DNA of 14,605 nt from SUG2458 sp051872335. Lineage in GTDB: Bacteria; Bacillota_I; Bacilli_A; RFN20; CAG-826. Position 1 is the first letter of the stretch. The number at the start of each line of letters is the position of its first letter. Below the pieces are notes generated by a model that worked only from the letters and a program-made list of their open reading frames with translations, was not told the DNA's origin and ran no database searches. The stretch covers positions 1 through 14,605 of the forward strand of contig JBJEDT010000013.1 of assembly GCA_051872335.1 (NCBI GenBank), written 5' to 3'. This document shows positions 6,235-13,515 of this stretch, in pieces. Position numbers and translations under genes: made by a program.

Positions 6235-6693
6235 TTATTGAAGATATCCTTTTTTTATCATTTCTTCTTTTGATATTGTATTTTTACAATAAGATATTAA
6301 GCATTCATATAATTTATTATTTTTGTCTTTTGTAAGGAAAATAGATTGTCCATTATTTAAAAAAACTGAAATATAATTTTTCTTTTTGTCTAGAGCAGAT
6401 ACTTCATCAATATAAAGAATATCTTTATATAAAATATTTACAACACCATTTGGCTTTTTGACTTTTAGACATTCAGAAGTAAACTCGATAGCTGATTTTT
6501 TTATAGAAACAGTATAGAAAAAAATTGCAGGTATATTTAATACAACATAGAAAACAATATGATATATGATGGCAGTTTTATCCATTTCATTTATATTTGG
6601 TTGGATGAATGCTAAAAAGTAAAGAATGTCGACTATCAAAAGGCAACTAGTAAGTATAATTGTATTCCTTAAATGGTTAGGTTTTAAAATCAT
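6235..6693 (-). CDS. small membrane protein with two helices and a PH-like cytoplasmic domain
   Basis: This is a 152-aa protein I cannot name. Two transmembrane helices (about 11-30 and 41-62) are followed by a soluble domain of about 80 residues. Short beta strands there, such as IEFTSECLKVK, the YKDILYIDEV turn and NYISVFLNNGQSIFL, end in a C-terminal helix. That arrangement recalls bacterial PH-like (bPH) domains of small membrane proteins; this is a shape-based guess. The ribosome binding site AGGTGAT precedes the ATG, and a promoter with an extended -10 lies upstream. It is transcribed divergently from jetA, sharing a 108-bp intergenic region, and in the same direction as rpmB. Whether it has anything to do with the Jet genes is unknown. 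Confidence 0.8.
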   Translation of the reverse strand: MILKPNHLRNTIILTSCLLIVDILYFLAFIQPNINEMDKTAIIYHIVFYVVLNIPAIFFYTVSIKKSAIEFTSECLKVKKPNGVVNILYKDILYIDEVSALDKKKNYISVFLNNGQSIFLTKDKNNKLYECLISYCKNTISKEEMIKKGYLQ

Positions 6694-6710
6694 AGAATCA
6701 CCTCGTTATT

Positions 6711-6739
6711 ATTGTAGCATATTTAGAAAATAATAAAAA
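6711..6739 (-). promoter_or_regulatory. promoter of the minus-strand membrane gene
   Basis: On the minus strand TGC precedes a -10 box TACAAT (6716-6711), an extended -10. The -35 region 17 bp upstream reads TTTTTA (6739-6734) and is weak. It lies back to back with the jetA promoter. Confidence 0.45.
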
Positions 6740-6744
6740 AATTA

Positions 6745-6773
6745 TTAATAAACAAATATTATTATGATATAAT
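6745..6773 (+). promoter_or_regulatory. extended -10 promoter of the jetABC operon
   Basis: A consensus -10 TATAAT (6768-6773) is preceded by TGA, giving an extended -10. The -35 region TTAATA (6745-6750) stands at 17 bp. Predicted transcription start is near 6780, leaving about 22 nt before the TTG start of jetA. No operator-like repeat is apparent, so expression may be constitutive. Confidence 0.65.
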
Positions 6774-6801
6774 TAAAAAATGACTTAAGGAGGGAAAAAT
6801 T

Positions 6802-8229
6802 TTGAAATTATTTGATTATATTCCACAAAACTTTTTCTCTATTCTCTCTAGTAAAAATAAAGATATTTATGCTATTGCTCTAATAGTTCTTCATAAATCT
6901 CTTCAAACTGAGGAAATGTCAATTAAAAAAGAGGATTACATTCGAGTCTTGAAAGAAAAGGCTAATGATATCATAAATAATTTGGATGTTGATAGTGAAG
7001 AAGAAGTCGATGATGAAACCAAGGAATCTCTAGTAAATATATCTTCTAAAGTTGCTTTTATTGTTAGAAGACTTGAAGAGACAGGTTGGATTGAAACTGA
7101 ATTAAGAACTGATACTTTTGATGAATATATTATCTTACCAACTTATTCAATTCAAATGCTAAATGTTTTATATAATTTTGTTTCTGATCAAGAAACTGCA
7201 TATAATTCTCTTGTTCACTCAACTTATATCGATTTGAAGTTTGAAGATGATGAACCTGATGAATTTATGTATGCAACATTAGTTAGAGTTTATGAGAATA
7301 CTAAAAATTTAAAAGTTGAATTGATTACATTAGGACATCAAATTAGAATGTATCAAAATCGTTTAAGTAAATTTTTTACAACAAATGATATTTTACATGA
7401 CCACTTTGATGAATATAAAGTACGTATTTCAGATAAGTTATATCACCCATTAAAAACTTTTGACTCGGTAACTAAGTTTAAAAGACCAATTATAAACATT
7501 TTACAAAAATGGTTACGTAGTGAAGAAATCCGTAGTCGTATTGTTATGCAAGCAGTTGCTTATGGTTGTAGTAAATCTAAAGAAGAAGTCGAAGCAGATA
7601 TTATTGAAAAAATTAATTATATTTGTGATATGTATGAACAAATAAACTTAATGGTTTCTGATATTGATGCAAAACATTCTGAATATACAAAATCATCAGC
7701 TACAAAAATTATTTATTTGAATAATTCTGATAAATCAATTAAAGGTCATTTGGAAACAATATTTAAAGCTTATGCTAAAGCAAATAATGATGGAAAAGGT
7801 CTTGCAAATATTTTATCGAATATGCAACAAAGTATTAATGTTACAGGTCAAGGATTTATTGATCCTGATTCATTGACTTTACCTCTTGTTAGAAATAGTC
7901 GTATTGATTATGAACCTATGAAGATTATTAACACTTCTGAAGAAGCAGGAGATTATATGATGGATATCTTCTTAAAAGAAGCGCAATCTTCATATACAGA
8001 CGAAATGATTTATGAGTTCATGCAACGTGCTTTCCAAGGTGAAAATGAAGTTTTAATTAGCGAGATTCCGTTACCAAGTTTTGATGCTTTTGTCTTACTA
8101 ATTCTTGGAACACTTAAAAAAGATGATGACAAATGTTTCTATGAAGTTATTCAAGAAGAAGGAAAACTTCATTCACAAGGTTATGTCCTACCAAATATAA
8201 AATTCAAAAGAAAGGAAGTATTAAATTAA
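6802..8229 (+). CDS. jetA: Wadjet/Mks-type kleisin subunit JetA (DUF5716 family)
   Basis: JetA is the kleisin-like subunit (MksF equivalent) that bridges the JetC ATPase heads in Wadjet, an SMC-type complex that recognises and removes plasmids. The 475-aa protein matches the DUF5716 type of JetA as I know it: the N-terminal MKLFDYIPQNFFSILSSKNK block, an acidic linker (61-73), the block RRLEETGWIE (89-98), then EYIILPTYSIQML (108-120), with a long mostly helical remainder. Translation appears to start at TTG, 7 nt after a near-perfect AAGGAGGG (6787-6794). No ATG further in has a comparable site. The stop is one base before jetB. Base composition resembles the neighbouring genes, so transfer is not obvious. 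Assignment rests on family resemblance plus the two partner genes. Confidence 0.88.
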   Translation: MKLFDYIPQNFFSILSSKNKDIYAIALIVLHKSLQTEEMSIKKEDYIRVLKEKANDIINNLDVDSEEEVDDETKESLVNISSKVAFIVRRLEETGWIETELRTDTFDEYIILPTYSIQMLNVLYNFVSDQETAYNSLVHSTYIDLKFEDDEPDEFMYATLVRVYENTKNLKVELITLGHQIRMYQNRLSKFFTTNDILHDHFDEYKVRISDKLYHPLKTFDSVTKFKRPIINILQKWLRSEEIRSRIVMQAVAYGCSKSKEEVEADIIEKINYICDMYEQINLMVSDIDAKHSEYTKSSATKIIYLNNSDKSIKGHLETIFKAYAKANNDGKGLANILSNMQQSINVTGQGFIDPDSLTLPLVRNSRIDYEPMKIINTSEEAGDYMMDIFLKEAQSSYTDEMIYEFMQRAFQGENEVLISEIPLPSFDAFVLLILGTLKKDDDKCFYEVIQEEGKLHSQGYVLPNIKFKRKEVLN

Positions 8230-8230
8230 T

Positions 8231-8863
8231 ATGTTTGAAGAAGAAATTGTAAAACTTTCAAATCAAGAACAAAAACAATTTGCTCAAGTTGTAAACAATT
8301 TATTATCCCAATCATATATAGTTCGAGAATATTACGATAGTCGTGAAAAAATGATTAAAATGAGTAATGATTACCGTTTCATTGAAAGATACTATGAGAT
8401 ATTTGAAGATTATCTTAAATATTCAGGTTGGACATTAGATAAAGATACAGCAACAGGAGTTATTGCTATACGTAATGATTATGATCAAAATCGTTTAAAA
8501 GTTGATAGAGAAACTTCTTTAGTCCTATTTACTTTACGATTCATTTATGAAAATGAAAACTCAAAAAATAGTGCTGCTAATCTTGGTGTTGGAAAAAATG
8601 TTTATTTGACAACTCCAGAATTGATGAAATTTATGGTCGAGTATGGAATTACAATGCAAGGCAAAAAATTAACAGGCCGCGGTTTAGGTCGTTGCTTACG
8701 TTTTGCTAGTCAACATAATATTATTTCTAAAGTTAGTGGTACATTTGATGAAGGTAATGTAACTTTCTATATTTTACCTTCAATTGCATTTGCTGTTGAT
8801 AGTCAAAAGATTGCAGCAATGAGTGATGCTTTAGAAAAGTTAAGAGCAATGGAGGGCGAGTAA
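8231..8863 (+). CDS. jetB: Wadjet/Mks-type subunit JetB (DUF4194 family)
   Basis: JetB is the MksE/KITE-like winged-helix subunit that binds the kleisin and DNA in MukBEF/Wadjet-like complexes. The 210-aa protein has the DUF4194 layout: an N-terminal amphipathic helix (about 12-27), the segment DYRFIERYYEIFEDYLKYSGW (47-67), a short beta hairpin (TGVIAIRND), a helical block with LVLFTLRFIYENE, and a C-terminal winged-helix part ending in a hairpin (NVTFYILPSIAFAV). It is separated by one base from both jetA and jetC. Its Shine-Dalgarno AGAAAGGAAG is inside jetA, and that of jetC, GGAGGGCGAG, is inside its own last codons, so production of the three subunits is likely coupled. Confidence 0.87.
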   Translation: MFEEEIVKLSNQEQKQFAQVVNNLLSQSYIVREYYDSREKMIKMSNDYRFIERYYEIFEDYLKYSGWTLDKDTATGVIAIRNDYDQNRLKVDRETSLVLFTLRFIYENENSKNSAANLGVGKNVYLTTPELMKFMVEYGITMQGKKLTGRGLGRCLRFASQHNIISKVSGTFDEGNVTFYILPSIAFAVDSQKIAAMSDALEKLRAMEGE

Positions 8864-8864
8864 T

Positions 8865-11800
8865 ATGAAATCATTAAAGAAAATGAAATTAATTAACTGG
8901 CACTATTTTTGGAATCAAACTATTGAATTCCAACCTCTTGTTTTCTTAACAGGTTTAAATGGTTCTGGTAAATCTACTCTTATTGATGCTATGCAAGTTT
9001 TATTACTTGGTGATACATCAGGAAGATTCTTTAATAAAGCTGCAACAGAAAAATCTTCTCGTACTCTTAAAGGTTATTTAAAATGTGAATTAGGAGATGC
9101 AGAAGATGGTGGGTTTAGATATTTAAGAAATGGTCGTTTTACTTCATATATTGCAATGGAGTTTTACGATGATGTAAATAAATCTTCATTCACATTTGGT
9201 ATTGTTTTTGATGTTTTCCCAGATGGAGGAGTCGATCATCGTTTCTTCTGTTTAGATGATAAAATACCTGAAAATGAATTTATCGTTAATGATACACCAC
9301 TTGATTTTAAACAATTAAGTGCATACTTTGCTGAAAATTATCCTGGTAAATTTAAATTTTTAGATTCTAACAAACAATATCAAGAATTATTAAAAAGACG
9401 CTTCGGTGGTTTAAAAGAAAAATATTTCTCATTATTTAAGAAGGCAGTTTCTTTTACTCCTATTACTGATATTGAAACTTTTATTACTGAATATATTTGT
9501 GATTCTCAATCAAATATTAATATTAGTTCAATGCAAGAAAATATTCTTCAATATAAGAAATTACAAAATGAAGCTAATGTAATGGCTAATCGTATTCAAA
9601 GATTAACTGAAATTTCAAATGCTTATATTCAACATCAAGAGCAAAAAGAATCTGAAACATTGTTCTCATATATTGTTGAAAAAGCTGATTATGAAAATGA
9701 TTTAGCACGTATTAAAACATATAAGGTTGCTATTGAAGATGCTCAAAAAAGACTTCGTGATATTGAAAGTGATTTAGTATATAATGAAGAACAAATTAAA
9801 ATATTAACAAAGAAAAAAGAACAATTAATTTCTGATAAGTTAAATAATGATACTTATAAATTAACTGATGATTTGTGGGAAGAAAAGAAGAAATACGAAG
9901 AATCATTAGCACGTATTGAAAAAGATAAAAATGCTACTATTGAAAATTTAACTAAGTATGCAACTTCTTATCTTGAAACAGCTCAATTAATTTCATCAAC
10001 ATTATCTAACTTTGACTTAACACTCATTGAAAAAGAACATCTTGATGACATTAATAAACTTATCGATTTATCAAGTGAAGTTATTGAAAAATGTTTAGAA
10101 TTTAAAAATGTTTATTTAGTAAATATTGAAAGTTTGACTTCTTTTGCTTTAAACGAATGGAGACAACTTTTAGAAAGTTTTAAACAAACGATTTCTGGAT
10201 TCAATTTCAACTTATCAAAAATTGTCGCTGCTACTGAGCAAAAGGCTGCAGTATTAAGACAACAAGAAGTTGATATGCGTAATGGTGGTAAATCTTACGA
10301 ACGTGGATTAGTCTACTTACGTAATGAATTAATGTCTGAATTATCAAGAAGATATAACAAAAAAATCGACGTATATATTTATGCAGATTTAGTTGATATT
10401 AATGATGAAAGATGGGGAAAAGCTATCGAAGGTTTCCTTTACAATCAAAAATTTAACTTATTTGTTGATCCAATTTATTACTCTGAAGCTCATGATATTT
10501 TAAAGAACTTAATGCGTTCATGTAATTACTATCATACAAGTTTAGTTGATCAACAAAAAGTTATTGAAAGAAATTTCAATTGTGAATCTGGCTCTTTAGC
10601 TGAAGAGATTGTTACAGATCATCAAGGTGCTAGAGCATATACTAATTTCTTATTAGGTCGTTTAATTAAGTGTGATACTGTTAAACAAGCTCGTAATTCA
10701 GGTAATGGTATTACAATGGATTGTGACTTATATAGAAACTTCACATTATCTGTTATTCAACCACAACTTTACCAAACAGCATATATTGGTAGAAGAGTTG
10801 GTGAAGAACAAATTTTAGCTAAACATAAAGCTGTTGAAGATTGTCGTAAATTATGTGATTCTTATCGTAGTTTACACGATATTATTTCAGAAGCTAACGA
10901 ACTTGAAGTTATCAATACATATGAAGTTAATAGTTCTATGGCTTTAATTGAAAATGCTTCGAATATTAAAGCTATTAAAGAGAACTTGAAATTCATTGAA
11001 GAAGAGTTAAATAAACATGATTTAACTCAAATTCAATCATTCGAACAACGTATTAGCGATGTTACAGAAGATCTTGAGCAATTAGATAAAGAAAAGGCAG
11101 ATTTATTAATTGAAAAAGGTAATTTAATTTCTCAAATTAAAAATTATCAAGAAGAAAAATTACCAAAAGAACAATGTGCAGCTAATGAACGTTTAGAACG
11201 TTTAGAAAATATGTACGATGGTTTCTTCATTGATGAAATTGGTAATGTTGAATACCAAAAATTAGTTGACCAAGGAAAGACAACTATTGAAATTGTTACT
11301 GAAACAAAAGTTAACTTATCTAAAGCTCAATATTTAGCAAATTCATCAAAATCAGCTGTTATTAGATTACGTAAAGATTACATTAAAGATTACCGTCTTT
11401 CATACGATGTTGACTCAGATGATAATGACGTTTACGATAATGAACTAAATGAGATGAGAGATATTAAGTTACCTCAATATCAAATGGCAATCGATGATGC
11501 GTATAACAAAGCAACAAAACAATTCAAAGATGACTTTATTAATAAGTTAAGAACAGCTATTGAAACTGTTGAATCACAAATTGATGAATTAAATGTAGCT
11601 CTAGAATCTTCGACCTTTGGTAACGACTCTTATCGTTTCTTAGTTAGACCTTCAGTAGAATATCGTAAATATTACGATATGATTAAAGATGATTTGTTAT
11701 TACAAGTCGGTGAAGATGACTCAGCATTTGTTGAGAAATATAGAGATGTTATGGACGACTTATTTAGACAAATCGTTGATGTAGGTGGACATGATGAAAG

Positions 11801-12245
11801 ACAAAGTGCAATTATAGCTAATGTTGAAAAATTCACAGATTATCGCTCATATCTTGATTTCGATATTGTTGTTACAAATAAAGATGGTATTGAACAACAC
11901 TTATCAAAAACAATTAAGAAAAAATCCGGTGGTGAAACACAAACTCCTTTCTACATTGCTGTTTTAGCATCATTTGCTCAATTATATAGAGTTAATGAAC
12001 CTGGTGAATTAGGTAATTCATTTAGATTAATTATCTTTGATGAAGCTTTTTCTAAAATGGATAGAGGACGTATTAAAGAATCTATTAGATTACTATCTAA
12101 ATTCGGATTACAAGTTATTTTATCAGCACCATCTGATAAGGTTGGAGATATTTCTGAACTTGTAGATGAGACTCTTGTTGTTTTACATGATAAATCTTCT
12201 TCAAGTGTACGTTTATATGCTGAAGAAAAGAAATTATTAAATTAA
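8865..12245 (+). CDS. jetC: Wadjet/Mks-type SMC-like ATPase JetC
   Basis: JetC is the SMC/MukB-like motor that dimerises, binds ATP between its heads and extrudes DNA loops. The 1126-aa protein shows the whole split ATPase: Walker A GLNGSGKST (30-38), signature SGGE (1021-1024), Walker B ending IIFDE (D1059, E1060 as catalytic Glu) and a D-loop SKMD (1063-1066). Long heptad-rich, charged coiled coils fill roughly 215-490 and 650-960. Between them is a globular hinge (about 500-645, with ERWGKAIEGFL and GNGITMDCDLYRN). There is no CxxC zinc hook, which sets it apart from Rad50/SbcC. The ATPase looks fully active. A terminator follows 14 nt after the stop, and no jetD is encoded behind it. An alternative reading is MksB/MukB-type condensin for chromosome segregation. 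Confidence 0.93.
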   Translation: MKSLKKMKLINWHYFWNQTIEFQPLVFLTGLNGSGKSTLIDAMQVLLLGDTSGRFFNKAATEKSSRTLKGYLKCELGDAEDGGFRYLRNGRFTSYIAMEFYDDVNKSSFTFGIVFDVFPDGGVDHRFFCLDDKIPENEFIVNDTPLDFKQLSAYFAENYPGKFKFLDSNKQYQELLKRRFGGLKEKYFSLFKKAVSFTPITDIETFITEYICDSQSNINISSMQENILQYKKLQNEANVMANRIQRLTEISNAYIQHQEQKESETLFSYIVEKADYENDLARIKTYKVAIEDAQKRLRDIESDLVYNEEQIKILTKKKEQLISDKLNNDTYKLTDDLWEEKKKYEESLARIEKDKNATIENLTKYATSYLETAQLISSTLSNFDLTLIEKEHLDDINKLIDLSSEVIEKCLEFKNVYLVNIESLTSFALNEWRQLLESFKQTISGFNFNLSKIVAATEQKAAVLRQQEVDMRNGGKSYERGLVYLRNELMSELSRRYNKKIDVYIYADLVDINDERWGKAIEGFLYNQKFNLFVDPIYYSEAHDILKNLMRSCNYYHTSLVDQQKVIERNFNCESGSLAEEIVTDHQGARAYTNFLLGRLIKCDTVKQARNSGNGITMDCDLYRNFTLSVIQPQLYQTAYIGRRVGEEQILAKHKAVEDCRKLCDSYRSLHDIISEANELEVINTYEVNSSMALIENASNIKAIKENLKFIEEELNKHDLTQIQSFEQRISDVTEDLEQLDKEKADLLIEKGNLISQIKNYQEEKLPKEQCAANERLERLENMYDGFFIDEIGNVEYQKLVDQGKTTIEIVTETKVNLSKAQYLANSSKSAVIRLRKDYIKDYRLSYDVDSDDNDVYDNELNEMRDIKLPQYQMAIDDAYNKATKQFKDDFINKLRTAIETVESQIDELNVALESSTFGNDSYRFLVRPSVEYRKYYDMIKDDLLLQVGEDDSAFVEKYRDVMDDLFRQIVDVGGHDERQSAIIANVEKFTDYRSYLDFDIVVTNKDGIEQHLSKTIKKKSGGETQTPFYIAVLASFAQLYRVNEPGELGNSFRLIIFDEAFSKMDRGRIKESIRLLSKFGLQVILSAPSDKVGDISELVDETLVVLHDKSSSSVRLYAEEKKLLN

Positions 12246-12258
12246 TATTTATAAATTA

Positions 12259-12287
12259 ATGCTCGATTTGAATCGAGCATTTTTTTT
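12259..12287 (+). terminator. rho-independent terminator of jetABC
   Basis: ATGCTCGAT (12259-12267) pairs with ATCGAGCAT (12272-12280) around a 4-nt loop, followed by a run of eight T (12280-12287). This is a strong terminator that closes the operon directly after jetC. The same stem with the A-tract missing is unlikely to act on the other strand. Confidence 0.9.
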
Positions 12288-12313
12288 GCAAATATTTTTT
12301 TCGAATTTTTCGA

Positions 12314-12369
12314 TGAGTTATTTACTTTATGTGTAAAATTTGAGAAAATAAGAATAAGAAAATAACTCA
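12314..12369 (+). promoter_or_regulatory. glgC promoter region with widely spaced inverted repeat
   Basis: Perfect 10-bp arms TGAGTTATTT (12314-12323) and AAATAACTCA (12360-12369) flank 36 bases that contain the best -10 candidate for glgC, TAAAAT (12334-12339). No convincing -35 is present at 16-18 bp, which could mean an activator-dependent promoter. The arms could be two operator half-sites or a long-range stem in the leader of a longer transcript. The right arm ends 8 nt before the ribosome binding site AGGAGG (12377-12382). Confidence 0.35.
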
Positions 12370-12388
12370 CGATAATAGGAGGATAAAA

Positions 12389-13504
12389 ATGAAAAATGAG
12401 ATTGTTGCTATGCTTTTAGCTGGTGGAAAAGGAACTCGACTAGAATCACTAACTAAAAAGGTTGCTAAACCAGCTGTTAGCTATGGTGGTAAATATAGAA
12501 TTATTGATTTCCCACTTTCAAACTGCGCTAATTCTGGTATTAATATTGTAGGTGTTCTCACTCAATATGAATCTGTAGATTTAAATAATTATCTTGGTGA
12601 TGGTAAGAAATGGGGACTTGATGGAGTTCGTTCTTTAATTTCGCTATTGCCAGCTCGTCAAACTGAAACTGGTATGAACTGGTATGCTGGTACAGCTGAT
12701 GCTATTTATCAAAATCTAGATTTTTTAGATAGCCAAGATCCTGAATATGTACTAATTTTATCTGGTGATCATATTTACAAAATGAATTATGAAAAGATGC
12801 TTCAATATCATAAGAAGATGAATGCTGATGCAACTATTGCTGTATTAAATGTTGATATAGAAGAAGCTAGTAGATTTGGTATTATGAATGTAAATGACGA
12901 TATGTCAATTTATGAATTTGAAGAGAAACCAAAACATCCTAAATCAACTTTAGCATCAATGGGTATTTATATTTTTACTTATGCAACCTTAAGAAAAGCA
13001 CTTGTAAAAGATGCTGCTAATGAAGGTTCATCTCATGATTTTGGTAAAGATATTATTCCTTATTTATTAAGTAAAAAGAAAAAGTTAATGGCTTATGAAT
13101 TTGAAGGATATTGGCGTGATGTTGGAACTATTCAATCATTATGGCAAGCTAATATGGATTTATTAGGTAGTAATCAAGACGTTGGTATTTACAGTGATAA
13201 TATGAAGATTTACTCCGAAGATACAAACTCTGTTCCACAATATGTAGGTAAAATGGCAGATATTAAAGACTCTTTAATTAATCAAGGAGCTATTGTTCTT
13301 GGTAAGGTTTACCACAGTGTTGTTTTTAATGAAACAATTATTGGTAAAAAATCTATGATTGTTGATTCTGTAATTATGCCAGGTGCAAAAATAGGTGAAA
13401 ATTGTTGTATTAATAAAGCAATCATCCCTAACGATTGTGTTATTCCAGATAATACAGATGTTAATGTGAAATCAAACACTGTAATTTTATACAAAGGTAA
13501 ATAG
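12389..13504 (+). CDS. glgC: glucose-1-phosphate adenylyltransferase GlgC
   Basis: GlgC makes ADP-glucose from ATP and glucose 1-phosphate, the committed step of bacterial glycogen synthesis. In the 371-aa protein the nucleotide-binding loop AGGKGTRL (11-18), K27-P28, the RIIDFPLSNCANSG block, the WYAGTADA motif, the catalytic aspartate D127 in SGDHIYKMNY, and the sugar-phosphate lysine K180 in EEKPKHP are all present. A C-terminal left-handed beta helix (about 285-371) carries hexapeptide-type repeats. The length is that of the short Bacillus-type GlgC. AGGAGG lies 6 nt before the ATG. It is followed after 11 nt by glgD, with the next ribosome binding site overlapping its TAG stop. In Firmicutes GlgC and GlgD form a mixed enzyme that is little regulated by allosteric metabolites (family knowledge). 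Confidence 0.97.
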   Translation: MKNEIVAMLLAGGKGTRLESLTKKVAKPAVSYGGKYRIIDFPLSNCANSGINIVGVLTQYESVDLNNYLGDGKKWGLDGVRSLISLLPARQTETGMNWYAGTADAIYQNLDFLDSQDPEYVLILSGDHIYKMNYEKMLQYHKKMNADATIAVLNVDIEEASRFGIMNVNDDMSIYEFEEKPKHPKSTLASMGIYIFTYATLRKALVKDAANEGSSHDFGKDIIPYLLSKKKKLMAYEFEGYWRDVGTIQSLWQANMDLLGSNQDVGIYSDNMKIYSEDTNSVPQYVGKMADIKDSLINQGAIVLGKVYHSVVFNETIIGKKSMIVDSVIMPGAKIGENCCINKAIIPNDCVIPDNTDVNVKSNTVILYKGK

Positions 13505-13515
13505 GAGGTAAAAAT

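Noticed and set aside
8865..12245. SbcC/Rad50 nuclease ATPase as identity of the 1126-aa ATPase
   Set aside because: No CxxC zinc hook is present, the centre is an SMC-like hinge, and the two genes before it are the JetA and JetB partners, with no SbcD nuclease nearby.
12246..12388. Possible decayed jetD remnant between jetC and glgC
   Set aside because: Both strands hold only a terminator and promoter-like AT-rich sequence; no coding fragment could be read.
13309..13494. 61-codon minus-strand open frame within glgC
   Set aside because: It is antisense to the beta-helix part of glgC with no ribosome binding site; it is a shadow of the real gene.
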